DNA of 64,000 nt from an uncultured Psychroserpens sp. (GTDB lineage Bacteria > Bacteroidota > Bacteroidia > Flavobacteriales > Flavobacteriaceae). Under the pieces are notes generated by a model. It searched no databases, was not told the origin of the DNA, and was given only the letters and a program-made list of their open reading frames with translations. The position numbers were made by a program, and so were the translations under genes. The stretch spans positions 149,615 through 213,614 of the forward strand of contig CANLEE010000008.1 in the NCBI GenBank assembly GCA_947489585.1. The letters run 5' to 3'. Shown here piece by piece: positions 9,395 through 18,478 of this stretch. Positions within the stretch are counted from its first letter, which is position 1. The number at the start of each line of letters is the position of its first letter.

Positions 9395-9637
9395 AATCTA
9401 CCGTCTTAATTACCATTATATTATAAGGTTGGTTAAAAAATAGTGAGGTTAGGCTTAAAAGATAGATTGGGATTTACAGGAAGTAAATTATAAAAATTTA
9501 TTAAAATTTTAACATTATATATGAGATTTATTCAAACAATTAGTTAACATGTTAAAAATCATATATGAAATTCACATTTTTTTAAAATAAACTTTTTTTA
9601 TATGATAATTTTCAGTTGTAGTTAACCTTATTATCAA
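9395..9637. other. AT-rich spacer between the two giant genes
   Basis: No ORF, RNA or mobile element was recognised. The stretch is very AT-rich and holds a perfect 12-base palindrome, TTAACATGTTAA, at 9544-9555. It must contain the promoter of the 1493-aa gene because a terminator closes the gene upstream of it, but no TAnnTTTG box with a TTG partner was found. Confidence 0.5.
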
Positions 9638-9675
9638 TAAAAAAAGACCTTAAATTTTTAATTAAGGTCTTTTTA
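9638..9675 (-). terminator. Strong intrinsic terminator after the 1504-aa gene
   Basis: Perfect 13-bp stem (9641-9653 pairing with 9662-9674), 8-base loop, with A/T runs on both ends so that it can act on either strand. It is 26 bases past the stop of the second giant gene. Confidence 0.85.
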
Positions 9676-9700
9676 GGTCGTATTTATTTTTAATTATCGT

Positions 9701-12700
9701 CTACTGACTCAGAATAACTTTTTGTGTTTTTTCTTTGCCATCAGTAAGTGTTACTTTGACTATATAACCTCCATTAGATAGATGCTTTGTCTCAACGATC
9801 AATTCTGATGAGTTGTTAGTATCTTGAGTATTCATAACAACTCGGCCTAATAAATCATAAAGTGTTATATGTTTTATAGGACTTATTGTTGATTCTATTT
9901 TAATGTATTTTCCATCAGGAGCAAGAATAGTAAGTCCATTAAGTGATTCAGGTTCATTAGTTGATAATGTGTCTTCGTTATATCTTAGAATAAACCGATC
10001 GTTAAATATACCCGAGTCTGAAGTGAAACTATAAGGGCTTAATCTTAAATTATGAATGGTATTTGTATATGTGTCTTCTAAAAAGATACCCTGATTAGTT
10101 GTTTCGAATAATCCATCAATATGGTTAATAGCTATTGAGAAATTACCGTTTTGTGGAATTTCAAAGCCGAGAGAAACACGATCATTTGCATCAAAAGGAA
10201 GCGAACGCCCTTGAATTGCCATTTTTTCATCAGCAATTAAAGAGTAAAAGAGTGTGCTTGTTCCAGCTAATTGGTTGCCATCAAATAGCCTGTCTTTTTC
10301 ATAAGTAGCTCCTGAGATATAACCAACTAGAATAGAGTTTGCATTGTTATTACTATCTATTAAGTCTAACCATATTCTATTCTTTTGAACAATAGCCGTT
10401 TCTTCATCTTCAGATGAGCCATCATTTCTATAAAATTGATTATTGGCATAGACGCCATTTCTCATTGTATTATCAAATACAAGGTTAGAAGGACTTGGAG
10501 CACCATTATCCATTAGAACAAAAAATGCTTGACCAGCTCCAATAAACCCATTAAATCCTGGAGGTGTAGATCCAGTTAAGTTATAAGCTATATAATCATT
10601 AGGGTTATAATTATAGACGTAATCACCATAGAAAGGGTCTGTGACTGCGTTACTAGGAGCAGATTGATGAGACCACAGGTAGACTGTTCCTGCTATTGCT
10701 GGGTTTGTGTCATCTGTAATGTTAGCGGCATTCATGGTGATAAATGTATCAGCATATATAGCAGAAGGGAAAGGATTTCCAACAAGGTTCCAGTTATCAT
10801 CTATCGCTGTGGCTAAAGTGGCTCCTGGACCAGCGTAATCTGCTCCAGTATATGTGCCTCTTGTAATAGGTCTATTTATAATCCCATTACTAGGGCGTCC
10901 AGTAAATTCAGCTGTATTTGCTGTAGTTGTTCCTGATAAAGCTCTAATAGCATAACCTTTACCAGCTGGCATATTTTCTGAAACAGCTTGCCATTCACCA
11001 TAATTACCTGCGCCATTGCCTCCGACTGTTGGTAACCATTCTAGTATAAAACCAGCATTTGTTCCTGGTGAAATTCCAGCAACGCCAAAGTTTTCAACAG
11101 CTGAAGACCAGTACACATAATCGTAAGAGTTAAGCCCTGTAACTTCTCTTTGCATATTGATACTACCTGTATTATTATTTGTTGCAACATTAGTAAGTTG
11201 AACTAAATTAGCACTACTTCTAACATCAAATATGCCGTTTGAATCAACGTCAATCCAGTCAGTAACAGTAAGTGATGTAGACGGTTGTAATTCTAAATAT
11301 CCATTACTTAAAACTGTTAAGTTTCTTGCATAAGCTGGTGTCGGAGGTACTGGTGGACCAAGTATGCTTGGGTCAGGATCTGCTCCAGCAGTTCTAATGA
11401 TGACACAATTATCTGATGTAGGAATACCGCGTGGCGACCAGTTGTCTGGATCATGCCAAGTCGCAGTTCCTTGACTTCCATCCCAAATCTTAGTATTATT
11501 TGTAATGGTTATAGGTCTATTAACAACGCAGCCATTTGATAGTGTTGCAAAAGCCGTAAATGTAAAATCAGGTTGTTCTAATTGTGTTAATGTTGGTCTT
11601 ATATATACGGCACTGGCTGTTGTTCCAGGGACATATTCAAAAGGGGTTACAGCTGAAGGGTCTGTATAGGCATCAACACCTACAGACCATGTAAAAGAAG
11701 GTGCTAAAGGACGAGACCCATAAAGTTGTATATTATCAACGGCGACGCCATCAACCCATTCGCCGTAAAAACGAATGCGAATTCTTAACTGTGTTTCGTT
11801 TATATAGCCAGAAAGATTATAGTTTTCGTCTTCGAATTCAGTACCATATCCAACATCGCCAGTATATCTATTAATCTCGTTAGCCGCTGGCCAAGTTGCA
11901 CCTCCATCTGTAGATATTTCAATTGAAACATAATCAATAGCCGCACCTATACCATCTGCTAAATAATGCGAATAATACATGTCAAAGTCTAATGATAAAT
12001 CAGTGAAACCTGTACTATTAATAATTGGGGAGGTTAACGCATTTGAAGTTATATAAGCGGGAAACGGAGTTATAGGAGATTGACCAACATCAGAATTACA
12101 TAGAGCAAAATTGTTGGTACCAAATCCTGATGACATTGCTGGGAACCAGACCAGATAATTAGGTAGTCCAGGAACATAAACGCTACTTTCATTTTGCCAA
12201 TCAGCTGTCGCAGGAGCTGTATTGGTAGCCAAATTTACGTTTGTAAAAACACCTAAGTTACCGCTTTCAAAATCTTCATCAATTAAATAGGCTATCTCAG
12301 TATCGCCTGAAGCAGTAATCTCAACAATGTCATCCACGCCACAAACACTTGTTGATGCGTTAATGGTCAAATTAGTCACAGGATTAACAGTCCCAACAAT
12401 TTTTAAACGTTTTAAGGATTCGCAATTTCCATCAGACGCTGTGACCCAAAAATCAGTTGTAGTTGTTATGTTTGGTGTGAAAATACCAGTGCTGTTTGAA
12501 GCTACTAAATTTCCGCCAGTTTCAGCATCATATAGATTGAAGGTGGTAGCGCTTGCATTTCCTGTTACTTGTAAATTAACAGGTCCAGGGCCACAGGTCA
12601 CACCATCTGTAATACTAGCAATTGTTGCGACACAGCTTTCAACAACGGTAAAGGTGTAATCTTCGGCTTCACCATATTCTAACCAAGTAACTGATCTAGT

Positions 12701-14215
12701 GCCACATCCGTAGTTTATATTACCTGTAAAACCAGTAAAGGTTGTACAGCTGTCAAAGTGGTTTAAGGGATCTCCAAAATATTCATAAAATCCATCACAG
12801 CTATTAGGGCCACCACCTTGACCATCATAATAGCCAATTGCTGTATAGAATCGAATTCTAATTCGATAATCTCCAATGGCTTGAGCCGCAGGAATGACAA
12901 ATCCAAAAGTAGTTGTTGCTGTAGCAATCCCATTCGTGTCGTAGACTTCTTCACCGGCATCTGTAAAATCTCCATCCTTATTCCAATCCACCCATGCCTT
13001 CCAGAGTCCTCTTCCAGACGTAGATCCAACAAAAATGTTAACACCTTCACCTTGAGCTTGGACTGAATTTGGACGACTAGAATAATCTGAATACCCAGCT
13101 GATGTACTTGAGGTACCATTTCCAATATTGACATCATTAACTAGGTTGCCAATAAACTCGACATCATCGATATAAAGTGCTGTTGTACTATTACTGGTAG
13201 CTGGTGTGCAATAGCTTGATGTCGTCGTCATGGTATTTCCCGTTAGAGGATTGTTACCATTGTATCTTGGACCACCAGCGCAATTAATATTATAAGAATA
13301 CACATAAATATAATATGTGGTGTTGGGGGTTAATCCTGTTGCTGTAAACGCAGTATTATTATCGACATCAACTACAGTGCCTGTACCAATTGTATCACCT
13401 ATGTTGTATATAGTGCCACTAGCTGGAATTGGAGCCACTGCTGAAGTACTACGAACTACTAAGTAATTATCTGGCGCTGGTACGGCTGCAGTAAAAGTTC
13501 CATTTATGGTGTCGCCTGTTGGTGTTAAGTTTAAAGCTGTAGGTTGTTGCGTTGGTGTTGAGCAAGGCGAAAGAGCTATTCCTTGAACATCAATATCGTC
13601 AATGATGAAACTTGGAAACCCTCCAAGATCGGCATCATTTTCCCAACCAAATCCTAGGTAAAATGTTTGTCCGTCTAAAGCAGATAAGTCTAGGTTGGTT
13701 ACAGATTGCACAGTATTTTGACCTGCATAGCTATCTGGTAAGATAGTCCAAGTATTGGCATCTAATGAATACATCACAGTACCATAATCAAAATAGAGCC
13801 CCAAAATAGTTTCGCCTTCACAAATCCAATTAAAATCAAGTGTCAAATTTGTGTAATTTGTAGCGTCAATAGGAGTGTCATAATATACTAATGTTGATGC
13901 AGCTGCTTGAGTGCTATTTCCAGGGCTATCAAAATCATACTGCGGCAATATTCCAGTTGTTGCAGGAGTATTTGTACTTACGGCCATAGAATGAGTACCA
14001 TTAATTACATTACATCGTGTATTATCAAATACCCAAAAATAGTTGTCATTTGTACTTGCATTAAACTGAGCATTTTGCCATCCTAAATATGGTCCAGCTA
14101 TATTTTCAGCGCCTGTTGCCGCTTCAAAGTCTTCGGAAAAGATGGTGACTTGTGCATTAAATCCTTGGATTAAAAATAGTGTAAATACTGAGGCTAGAAG
14201 TAATTTTTTCATCAT
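9701..14215 (-). CDS. Giant T9SS-secreted protein with GEVED domain
   Basis: Secreted protein of 1504 aa. Signal peptide 1-21 (ending GFNAQ; the second Met is an alternative start). Residues about 22-215 form a choice-of-anchor J type domain (FSEDFEAATG start, IIDDIDVQG end); a fibronectin III-like segment follows (about 225-335). About 355-535 matches the GEVED domain (GLWKAWVDWNKDGDF, GEEVYDT, GEAEDYTF). A second anchor-J-like domain (about 645-850) ends in VAVDNIQLYG. From about 925 onward it aligns with the neighbouring giant protein, ending in a type A T9SS sorting domain (TLYDLLGRVV, LSNGGYIVK). No enzyme domain seen. The pair probably arose by duplication or module sharing and likely acts in adhesion or surface coating. 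Confidence 0.9.
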   Translation of the reverse strand: MMKKLLLASVFTLFLIQGFNAQVTIFSEDFEAATGAENIAGPYLGWQNAQFNASTNDNYFWVFDNTRCNVINGTHSMAVSTNTPATTGILPQYDFDSPGNSTQAAASTLVYYDTPIDATNYTNLTLDFNWICEGETILGLYFDYGTVMYSLDANTWTILPDSYAGQNTVQSVTNLDLSALDGQTFYLGFGWENDADLGGFPSFIIDDIDVQGIALSPCSTPTQQPTALNLTPTGDTINGTFTAAVPAPDNYLVVRSTSAVAPIPASGTIYNIGDTIGTGTVVDVDNNTAFTATGLTPNTTYYIYVYSYNINCAGGPRYNGNNPLTGNTMTTTSSYCTPATSNSTTALYIDDVEFIGNLVNDVNIGNGTSSTSAGYSDYSSRPNSVQAQGEGVNIFVGSTSGRGLWKAWVDWNKDGDFTDAGEEVYDTNGIATATTTFGFVIPAAQAIGDYRIRIRFYTAIGYYDGQGGGPNSCDGFYEYFGDPLNHFDSCTTFTGFTGNINYGCGTRSVTWLEYGEAEDYTFTVVESCVATIASITDGVTCGPGPVNLQVTGNASATTFNLYDAETGGNLVASNSTGIFTPNITTTTDFWVTASDGNCESLKRLKIVGTVNPVTNLTINASTSVCGVDDIVEITASGDTEIAYLIDEDFESGNLGVFTNVNLATNTAPATADWQNESSVYVPGLPNYLVWFPAMSSGFGTNNFALCNSDVGQSPITPFPAYITSNALTSPIINSTGFTDLSLDFDMYYSHYLADGIGAAIDYVSIEISTDGGATWPAANEINRYTGDVGYGTEFEDENYNLSGYINETQLRIRIRFYGEWVDGVAVDNIQLYGSRPLAPSFTWSVGVDAYTDPSAVTPFEYVPGTTASAVYIRPTLTQLEQPDFTFTAFATLSNGCVVNRPITITNNTKIWDGSQGTATWHDPDNWSPRGIPTSDNCVIIRTAGADPDPSILGPPVPPTPAYARNLTVLSNGYLELQPSTSLTVTDWIDVDSNGIFDVRSSANLVQLTNVATNNNTGSINMQREVTGLNSYDYVYWSSAVENFGVAGISPGTNAGFILEWLPTVGGNGAGNYGEWQAVSENMPAGKGYAIRALSGTTTANTAEFTGRPSNGIINRPITRGTYTGADYAGPGATLATAIDDNWNLVGNPFPSAIYADTFITMNAANITDDTNPAIAGTVYLWSHQSAPSNAVTDPFYGDYVYNYNPNDYIAYNLTGSTPPGFNGFIGAGQAFFVLMDNGAPSPSNLVFDNTMRNGVYANNQFYRNDGSSEDEETAIVQKNRIWLDLIDSNNNANSILVGYISGATYEKDRLFDGNQLAGTSTLFYSLIADEKMAIQGRSLPFDANDRVSLGFEIPQNGNFSIAINHIDGLFETTNQGIFLEDTYTNTIHNLRLSPYSFTSDSGIFNDRFILRYNEDTLSTNEPESLNGLTILAPDGKYIKIESTISPIKHITLYDLLGRVVMNTQDTNNSSELIVETKHLSNGGYIVKVTLTDGKEKTQKVILSQ

Positions 14216-14424
14216 ACATTTTCAATTTTTGCATAACAAATTTTAATCATAATCTTTATGATTTGGGCGTAGGGAAAAAATGACGATGTGTGGGGACTCG
14301 TTTTAGAACTATAACGTGTTGTGTGTCAAATTAAAACAGTTAATTCGAATAAACACTTTAATTCAAATATAAATATACTTTTTTTAACTTTTTTTTTGGA
14401 ATAACTGTTGTTATATTCGACTAA

Positions 14425-15315
14425 ATGTTAAAATTCAAAGACCAAAGGAATTTAAGTGTTGATACTCAGGTTTATATAAAGCCTGAGTATTTAATACATC
14501 CCTATATTTCTGGCAACAAATATCGAAAGTTGAAATACAATTTAATTGAAGCAAAACACACGAACAAAAACACCTTGTTAACCTTTGGTGGTGCATTTTC
14601 AAACCATATCGCGGCAGTGGCTTCTGCAGGAAAAGAATTTGGTTTTAAAACCGTAGGAATTATAAGAGGCGAAGAATTGTTTTCCAAAATAGAAACAAAC
14701 CCAACGTTAAGCTTTGCTAAAACTTGTGGAATGACTTTAAAGTTTATCTCAAGAGATCAATACAAACTTAAAACTGACCTTGATTTTTATGAGAGTTTAA
14801 AAAATGAGTTTGGCGACTTTTATTTAATTCCTGAAGGTGGTACAAATAGACTTGCTGTTAAAGGTTGTAAAGAGATTCTTACTAAAGCCGATGAATCATT
14901 CGATTTTATATGTAGCTCAGTTGGAACTGGTGGCACGATTTCAGGACTAATAAACTCAGCATTACCACATCAAAAAATTATTGGTTTTCCTGCCTTAAAA
15001 GGTGATTTTTTACAAGAAGAAATCACTAAATTTGTGACGCATAAAAATTGGGAGTTAATTACCGATTATCATTTTGGAGGTTATGCAAAAATTAATGATG
15101 AATTAATTGCTTTTATGAATCAATTTAAGCAGCAGCATGATATTCCGTTAGATCCTATTTATACTGGTAAACTAGTATTTGGTATTTATGATCTAATTGA
15201 GAAAGGCTATTTTCCGAAGCATTCTAAGATCTTGGCAATTCACACAGGAGGATTACAAGGAATAGAAGGGATGAATGTAAAATTAAAACAACAAAAAAAG
15301 CCTTTAATCGTTTAA
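14425..15315 (+). CDS. PLP-dependent ACC deaminase / D-cysteine desulfhydrase family enzyme
   Basis: Cytosolic fold-type II pyridoxal phosphate enzyme of 296 aa. The PLP lysine is Lys32 in SGNKYRKLKYN, followed by TFGGAFSNHIAAVA (about 53-66), the phosphate-binding SSVGTGGTISG (about 168-178) and the C-terminal HTGGLQG. Members act on 1-aminocyclopropane-1-carboxylate, D-cysteine or similar small amino acids; the sequence alone does not separate these, and D-cysteine desulfhydrase is at least as likely as ACC deaminase. It is first in a three-gene operon: only 5 bases separate it from the glucosaminidase gene. Confidence 0.88.
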   Translation: MLKFKDQRNLSVDTQVYIKPEYLIHPYISGNKYRKLKYNLIEAKHTNKNTLLTFGGAFSNHIAAVASAGKEFGFKTVGIIRGEELFSKIETNPTLSFAKTCGMTLKFISRDQYKLKTDLDFYESLKNEFGDFYLIPEGGTNRLAVKGCKEILTKADESFDFICSSVGTGGTISGLINSALPHQKIIGFPALKGDFLQEEITKFVTHKNWELITDYHFGGYAKINDELIAFMNQFKQQHDIPLDPIYTGKLVFGIYDLIEKGYFPKHSKILAIHTGGLQGIEGMNVKLKQQKKPLIV

Positions 15316-15320
15316 GATTT

Positions 15321-16133
15321 ATGAAGAAATTACTTGTCGTTGCACTTATAAGCGTATTGGTGTTTAGTTGCGGTTCAAAAAAGAAAATTGTTACTAAAAA
15401 AGAAAAGACGAACCAAAAAACTGAAACTGTTGTTTCGCCTGAATCAGGTTCTGAAACTGAGAAACCTGCCGAAACAATCGTAGCCCCTGAGCAAACCAAT
15501 TTAAGCGCTGTTGAAATTTACATTCTAAAATACAATGCCATTGCGATGGATGAAATGCTAAAGGCTAAAATACCAGCAAGTATTACTTTGGCTCAAGGTA
15601 TCTTAGAATCAGGTTCTGGTAAAGGACGATTGTCTGTTGAAGCTAATAATCATTTTGGAATTAAATGCCATGGTTGGACTGGTGAAAAAATCTACCATGA
15701 TGACGATAAGTCGCAAGAATGTTTCAGAAAATATAAACACGCTTATAGCTCTTTTGAGGACCATTCGAGGTTTTTGACGACTCGCGGACGTTATTCAAAA
15801 TTATTTAAATTGAGACCCAATGATTATAAAGGTTGGGCAAAAGGATTGAGAGCAGCTGGTTATGCTACTGATAGAAAGTATCCGCAAAAATTGATAAGTT
15901 TAATTGAACGGTATCAGCTCGATAAATATGATGATATGGTATTGGGAAAAAAGTCTACAGGTACTGATGTGTCTAAAACAAATAAACCTATAAATCATAA
16001 AGTGATTAAAGGAGATACCTTGTATTCGTTATCAAAAAAGTATAATACCACTGTGGATGAGCTTATGCGTCTCAATAGTTTAAAAAATAATGATCTTTCA
16101 TTAGGTCAAATTCTCATTATTAAATCTAATTAA
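15321..16133 (+). CDS. Glucosaminidase (GH73) lipoprotein with LysM domain
   Basis: Predicted envelope lipoprotein of 270 aa that cleaves peptidoglycan glycan strands. Signal peptide with lipobox Cys17 (LVFSCGSKK). A charged linker rich in Lys/Glu/Thr follows to about 60. The glucosaminidase domain spans about 75-205 with [15 protein letters not shown] (putative catalytic Glu), NNHFGIKC and the [12 protein letters not shown] end motif. A single LysM repeat (about 223-268, [15 protein letters not shown]) should bind peptidoglycan. The stop is one base before the hemL ATG, so the two are probably cotranscribed; the functional link to heme synthesis is not obvious. Confidence 0.93.
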   Translation: MKKLLVVALISVLVFSCGSKKKIVTKKEKTNQKTETVVSPESGSETEKPAETIVAPEQTNLSAVEIYILKYNAIAMDEMLKAKIPASITLAQGILESGSGKGRLSVEANNHFGIKCHGWTGEKIYHDDDKSQECFRKYKHAYSSFEDHSRFLTTRGRYSKLFKLRPNDYKGWAKGLRAAGYATDRKYPQKLISLIERYQLDKYDDMVLGKKSTGTDVSKTNKPINHKVIKGDTLYSLSKKYNTTVDELMRLNSLKNNDLSLGQILIIKSN

Positions 16134-16134
16134 T

Positions 16135-17421
16135 ATGTTATATCAACGTAGTAGTACGTTATTTAAAGAAGCCGAAAACGTAATTCCTGGAGGTGTAAAT
16201 TCTCCAGTTCGTGCCTTTAAAGCTGTAGGAGGAACGCCAATTTTTGCAAAATCTGCTAAAGGTGCTTATGTCTATGATGAAGATGATAATCGTTATATCG
16301 ATTATATTAATTCTTGGGGTCCAATGCTATTAGGGCATGCTTATGAACCTGTTGTAAAGGCAGTTGTTGAAAAAGCTAAAAATGGAACGTCCTTTGGAAT
16401 GCCTACGGAAATAGAAACCAAAATTGCTGAGCTAGCAGTGTCTATGGTGCCAAATATTGACAAGATTAGATTTGTGAATTCGGGAACAGAAGCTTGTATG
16501 AGTGCTGTTCGATTGGCAAGAGGGTTTACAGGAAAAGAAAAAATCATAAAATTTGCTGGATGTTATCATGGGCATAGTGATGCTTTTTTGATTCAGGCTG
16601 GAAGTGGAGCAGTTACTTTTGGAAGCCCAAATAGTCCTGGTGTAACTCAGGGTACAGCAAAAGATACCTTGTTGGCTAATTTTAATGATATAGAGAATGT
16701 AAAAGCATTGGTAGCCGCTAATAAGAATGAAATTGCTTGTATTATTATCGAGCCAGTTGCAGGCAATATGGGCTGTATTCCACCAAAAGATGATTTTTTA
16801 CAACACTTAAGGGATTTATGTGATGCGCATAATATTCTTCTTGTCTTTGATGAGGTTATGACAGGTTTTAGACTTGCTAAAGGTGGTGCTCAGGAACTTT
16901 ATAATATAAATGCAGATATCATATGTTTCGGAAAAGTGATAGGAGGAGGTTTGCCTGTTGGAGCATTTGCAGCTCGTGACGAAATTATGAATCATCTAGC
17001 GCCTCTCGGTAAGGTGTATCAAGCGGGTACATTAAGTGGAAACCCTTTAGCTATGGCTGCTGGATTAGCGATGTTAACAGCAATACATACTGATGCATCA
17101 CTATATACTCGTCTTGCTAAAAAAACCGAATACCTTCATAAAGGATGTGCTGAAGTTTTAAATAAACATCAAATAACACATACAATTAATCGTAAAGGCT
17201 CTATGATATCTATTCACTTTGCCGAAGGCGACGTTGTAGATTTTAAAAGTGCTGCTAAAGGAAATAATGATCGATTTAAAGCCTTTTTTCACGGGATGTT
17301 AAATCAAGGTATTTACATTGCGCCTAGTGCGTTTGAAACTTGGTTTATTACCGATGCACTGTCTTATGAAGATTTAGATGAAACTATAAGGGCTGTAGAT
17401 ACGGTTGCTCAAACATTATAA
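16135..17421 (+). CDS. hemL: Glutamate-1-semialdehyde 2,1-aminomutase
   Basis: Cytosolic PLP enzyme that converts glutamate-1-semialdehyde to 5-aminolevulinate in the C5 route of tetrapyrrole synthesis. 428 aa, normal length. The catalytic lysine is Lys267 in [15 protein letters not shown]; other landmarks are [11 protein letters not shown] near the N terminus, [13 protein letters not shown] (about 113-125), YHGHSDAFL and the FDEVMTGFR segment. Start codon one base after the preceding stop. A perfect palindromic terminator begins at the stop codon and ends the operon. Confidence 0.97.
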   Translation: MLYQRSSTLFKEAENVIPGGVNSPVRAFKAVGGTPIFAKSAKGAYVYDEDDNRYIDYINSWGPMLLGHAYEPVVKAVVEKAKNGTSFGMPTEIETKIAELAVSMVPNIDKIRFVNSGTEACMSAVRLARGFTGKEKIIKFAGCYHGHSDAFLIQAGSGAVTFGSPNSPGVTQGTAKDTLLANFNDIENVKALVAANKNEIACIIIEPVAGNMGCIPPKDDFLQHLRDLCDAHNILLVFDEVMTGFRLAKGGAQELYNINADIICFGKVIGGGLPVGAFAARDEIMNHLAPLGKVYQAGTLSGNPLAMAAGLAMLTAIHTDASLYTRLAKKTEYLHKGCAEVLNKHQITHTINRKGSMISIHFAEGDVVDFKSAAKGNNDRFKAFFHGMLNQGIYIAPSAFETWFITDALSYEDLDETIRAVDTVAQTL

Positions 17422-17460
17422 ACATAAAAAAAGCGACTTTAAAGTCGCTTTTTTTATGTT
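17421..17460 (+). terminator. Palindromic bidirectional terminator after hemL
   Basis: Bases 17421-17440 and 17441-17460 are exact reverse complements: an A tract, gcgacttt, aaagtcgc, then a T tract. It begins at the last base of the hemL stop and faces a convergent gene ending at 17471, so it likely serves both strands. Confidence 0.92.
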
Positions 17461-17470
17461 ATGTCTTGGG

Positions 17471-17800
17471 TTATCTGTCTCTAAAATGCTTTAAATACGA
17501 AACATATTGATCTTCAGTTAAGATGCCCTGTAGTCTTTCGTCTAATACTGTGTTTATTTTTTCTAAACGTTCCGTATTACCAGCTACATTATTACTTATC
17601 TTTTTAAAGGCAATACCATATTCTTGATAAGCTTTATAAACATCTTGCATTTTAGTTTGCTCAAACTTAATGACTTTTCTTAGCTCTTTAGTTTTTGTGT
17701 TTGCTTCGGCATTAATTTCTAATGTGTTTTGAGCAATCGTATTTTGAGTACTAAAAAGCATAGCAACTGCAAATAGGCAAAGTGTAATTAGTTTTTTCAT
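17471..17800 (-). CDS. Small secreted helical protein
   Basis: Uncharacterised exported protein of 109 aa. I chose the ATG at 17798-17800 because it starts a good signal peptide (MKKLITLCLFAVAMLFSTQNTIAQ); the longer reading adds eight polar residues ahead of it. The mature part is mostly helical and charged, ending in ILTEDQYVSYLKHF, which resembles the LTxxQ-type end of Spy/CpxP-like periplasmic proteins. It sits beside a second protein of the same general type (154 aa), with a terminator between them, so they are a pair but not an operon. Function unknown; a periplasmic stress or chaperone role is inference. Confidence 0.7.
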   Translation of the reverse strand: MKKLITLCLFAVAMLFSTQNTIAQNTLEINAEANTKTKELRKVIKFEQTKMQDVYKAYQEYGIAFKKISNNVAGNTERLEKINTVLDERLQGILTEDQYVSYLKHFRDR

Positions 17801-17850
17801 TGTCTTTTGATCTAAATAATTCAACAGGTTTTAAAATTAACGATTTTTAT

Positions 17851-17893
17851 CATAAAAAAAAGCATCGACATTAAAAATCGATGCTTATTTATG
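17851..17893 (-). terminator. Intrinsic terminator after the 154-aa gene
   Basis: Stem agcatcga/tcgatgct (17861-17868 with 17878-17885), flanked by A/T tracts and an outer cataaa/tttatg pairing. Reading the minus strand, an eight-T run follows the stem. It ends the transcript of the 154-aa helical protein. Confidence 0.85.
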
Positions 17894-17913
17894 ATTTATC
17901 TTAAAAACTAAAA

Positions 17914-18378
17914 CTAGTGTTTAGACTTCATTTTGTTCTTTTCTTTTGCTTTCATATGACGCCTGCCTTGCATTGCTTCCCATTTTTTATATTGTTCAGC
18001 ATTGAGTATAGACTTCATTTTCTTTTTTGCTTCAATTTTATGATCTAGCCTCTCATTAATGTCTTTTACACCAACTTCTTTAACGTTTTGAACTTTTGCA
18101 GTACTATTTGTGCCTTTAGCATTATTCATCTGTTCTTTCTTGTCTCTTTTTTGCTTTCTATACATAGCTTGTTCTAGCATCACTTCTTTGACTTGAGATT
18201 GTTGTTTTTCATCTAAGTCTAGTGCAAGCGTCAATTTTTTTGTTGCAATAGTAGCCTGGTCTTCAGCAGACATGCTTTTCATTTGTGCTACTTTCGCTTT
18301 TCGTTTTTCTTTTTGTTTGTCTTGTGCTACAGCTTGTAAGGTTACAAATGCCATGGCAATTAAGATTAATTTTTTCAT
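17914..18378 (-). CDS. Exported Lys-rich helical protein (Spy/CpxP-like)
   Basis: Uncharacterised exported protein of 154 aa. Signal peptide 1-18 (ending LQAVAQ). The mature protein is strongly basic and helical: about 45-75 LTLALDLDEKQQSQVKEVM, then a Lys/Asn-rich linker, then MKSILNAEQYKKWEAMQ (about 120-136). The paired L-D/N-x-x-Q helices echo the LTxxQ repeats of Spy/CpxP-like periplasmic proteins and flavobacterial DUF4890 members. The C terminus is a Lys/Met/His-rich tail that could bind metal or nucleic acid, but that is speculation. Confidence 0.72.
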   Translation of the reverse strand: MKKLILIAMAFVTLQAVAQDKQKEKRKAKVAQMKSMSAEDQATIATKKLTLALDLDEKQQSQVKEVMLEQAMYRKQKRDKKEQMNNAKGTNSTAKVQNVKEVGVKDINERLDHKIEAKKKMKSILNAEQYKKWEAMQGRRHMKAKEKNKMKSKH

Positions 18379-18478
18379 AATACGATTTGTTTAAATTTTA
18401 TAGGTTTCAATTTTTTAATTGATGTTTCTTTGACTGCATTCTTTTAAATAGGTTTAAAGCGGTGTGTTATTTTAACTC

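Noticed and set aside
4854..9675. Possible CRISPR or tandem DNA repeats in the giant T9SS genes
   Set aside because: The repeats are at protein level (domain repeats about 130 residues long) and are not short regular DNA repeats with spacers.
12763..13137. 124-codon minus-strand ORF inside the 1504-aa gene
   Set aside because: Same strand but a different frame, within the well-supported GEVED domain; composition is not protein-like.
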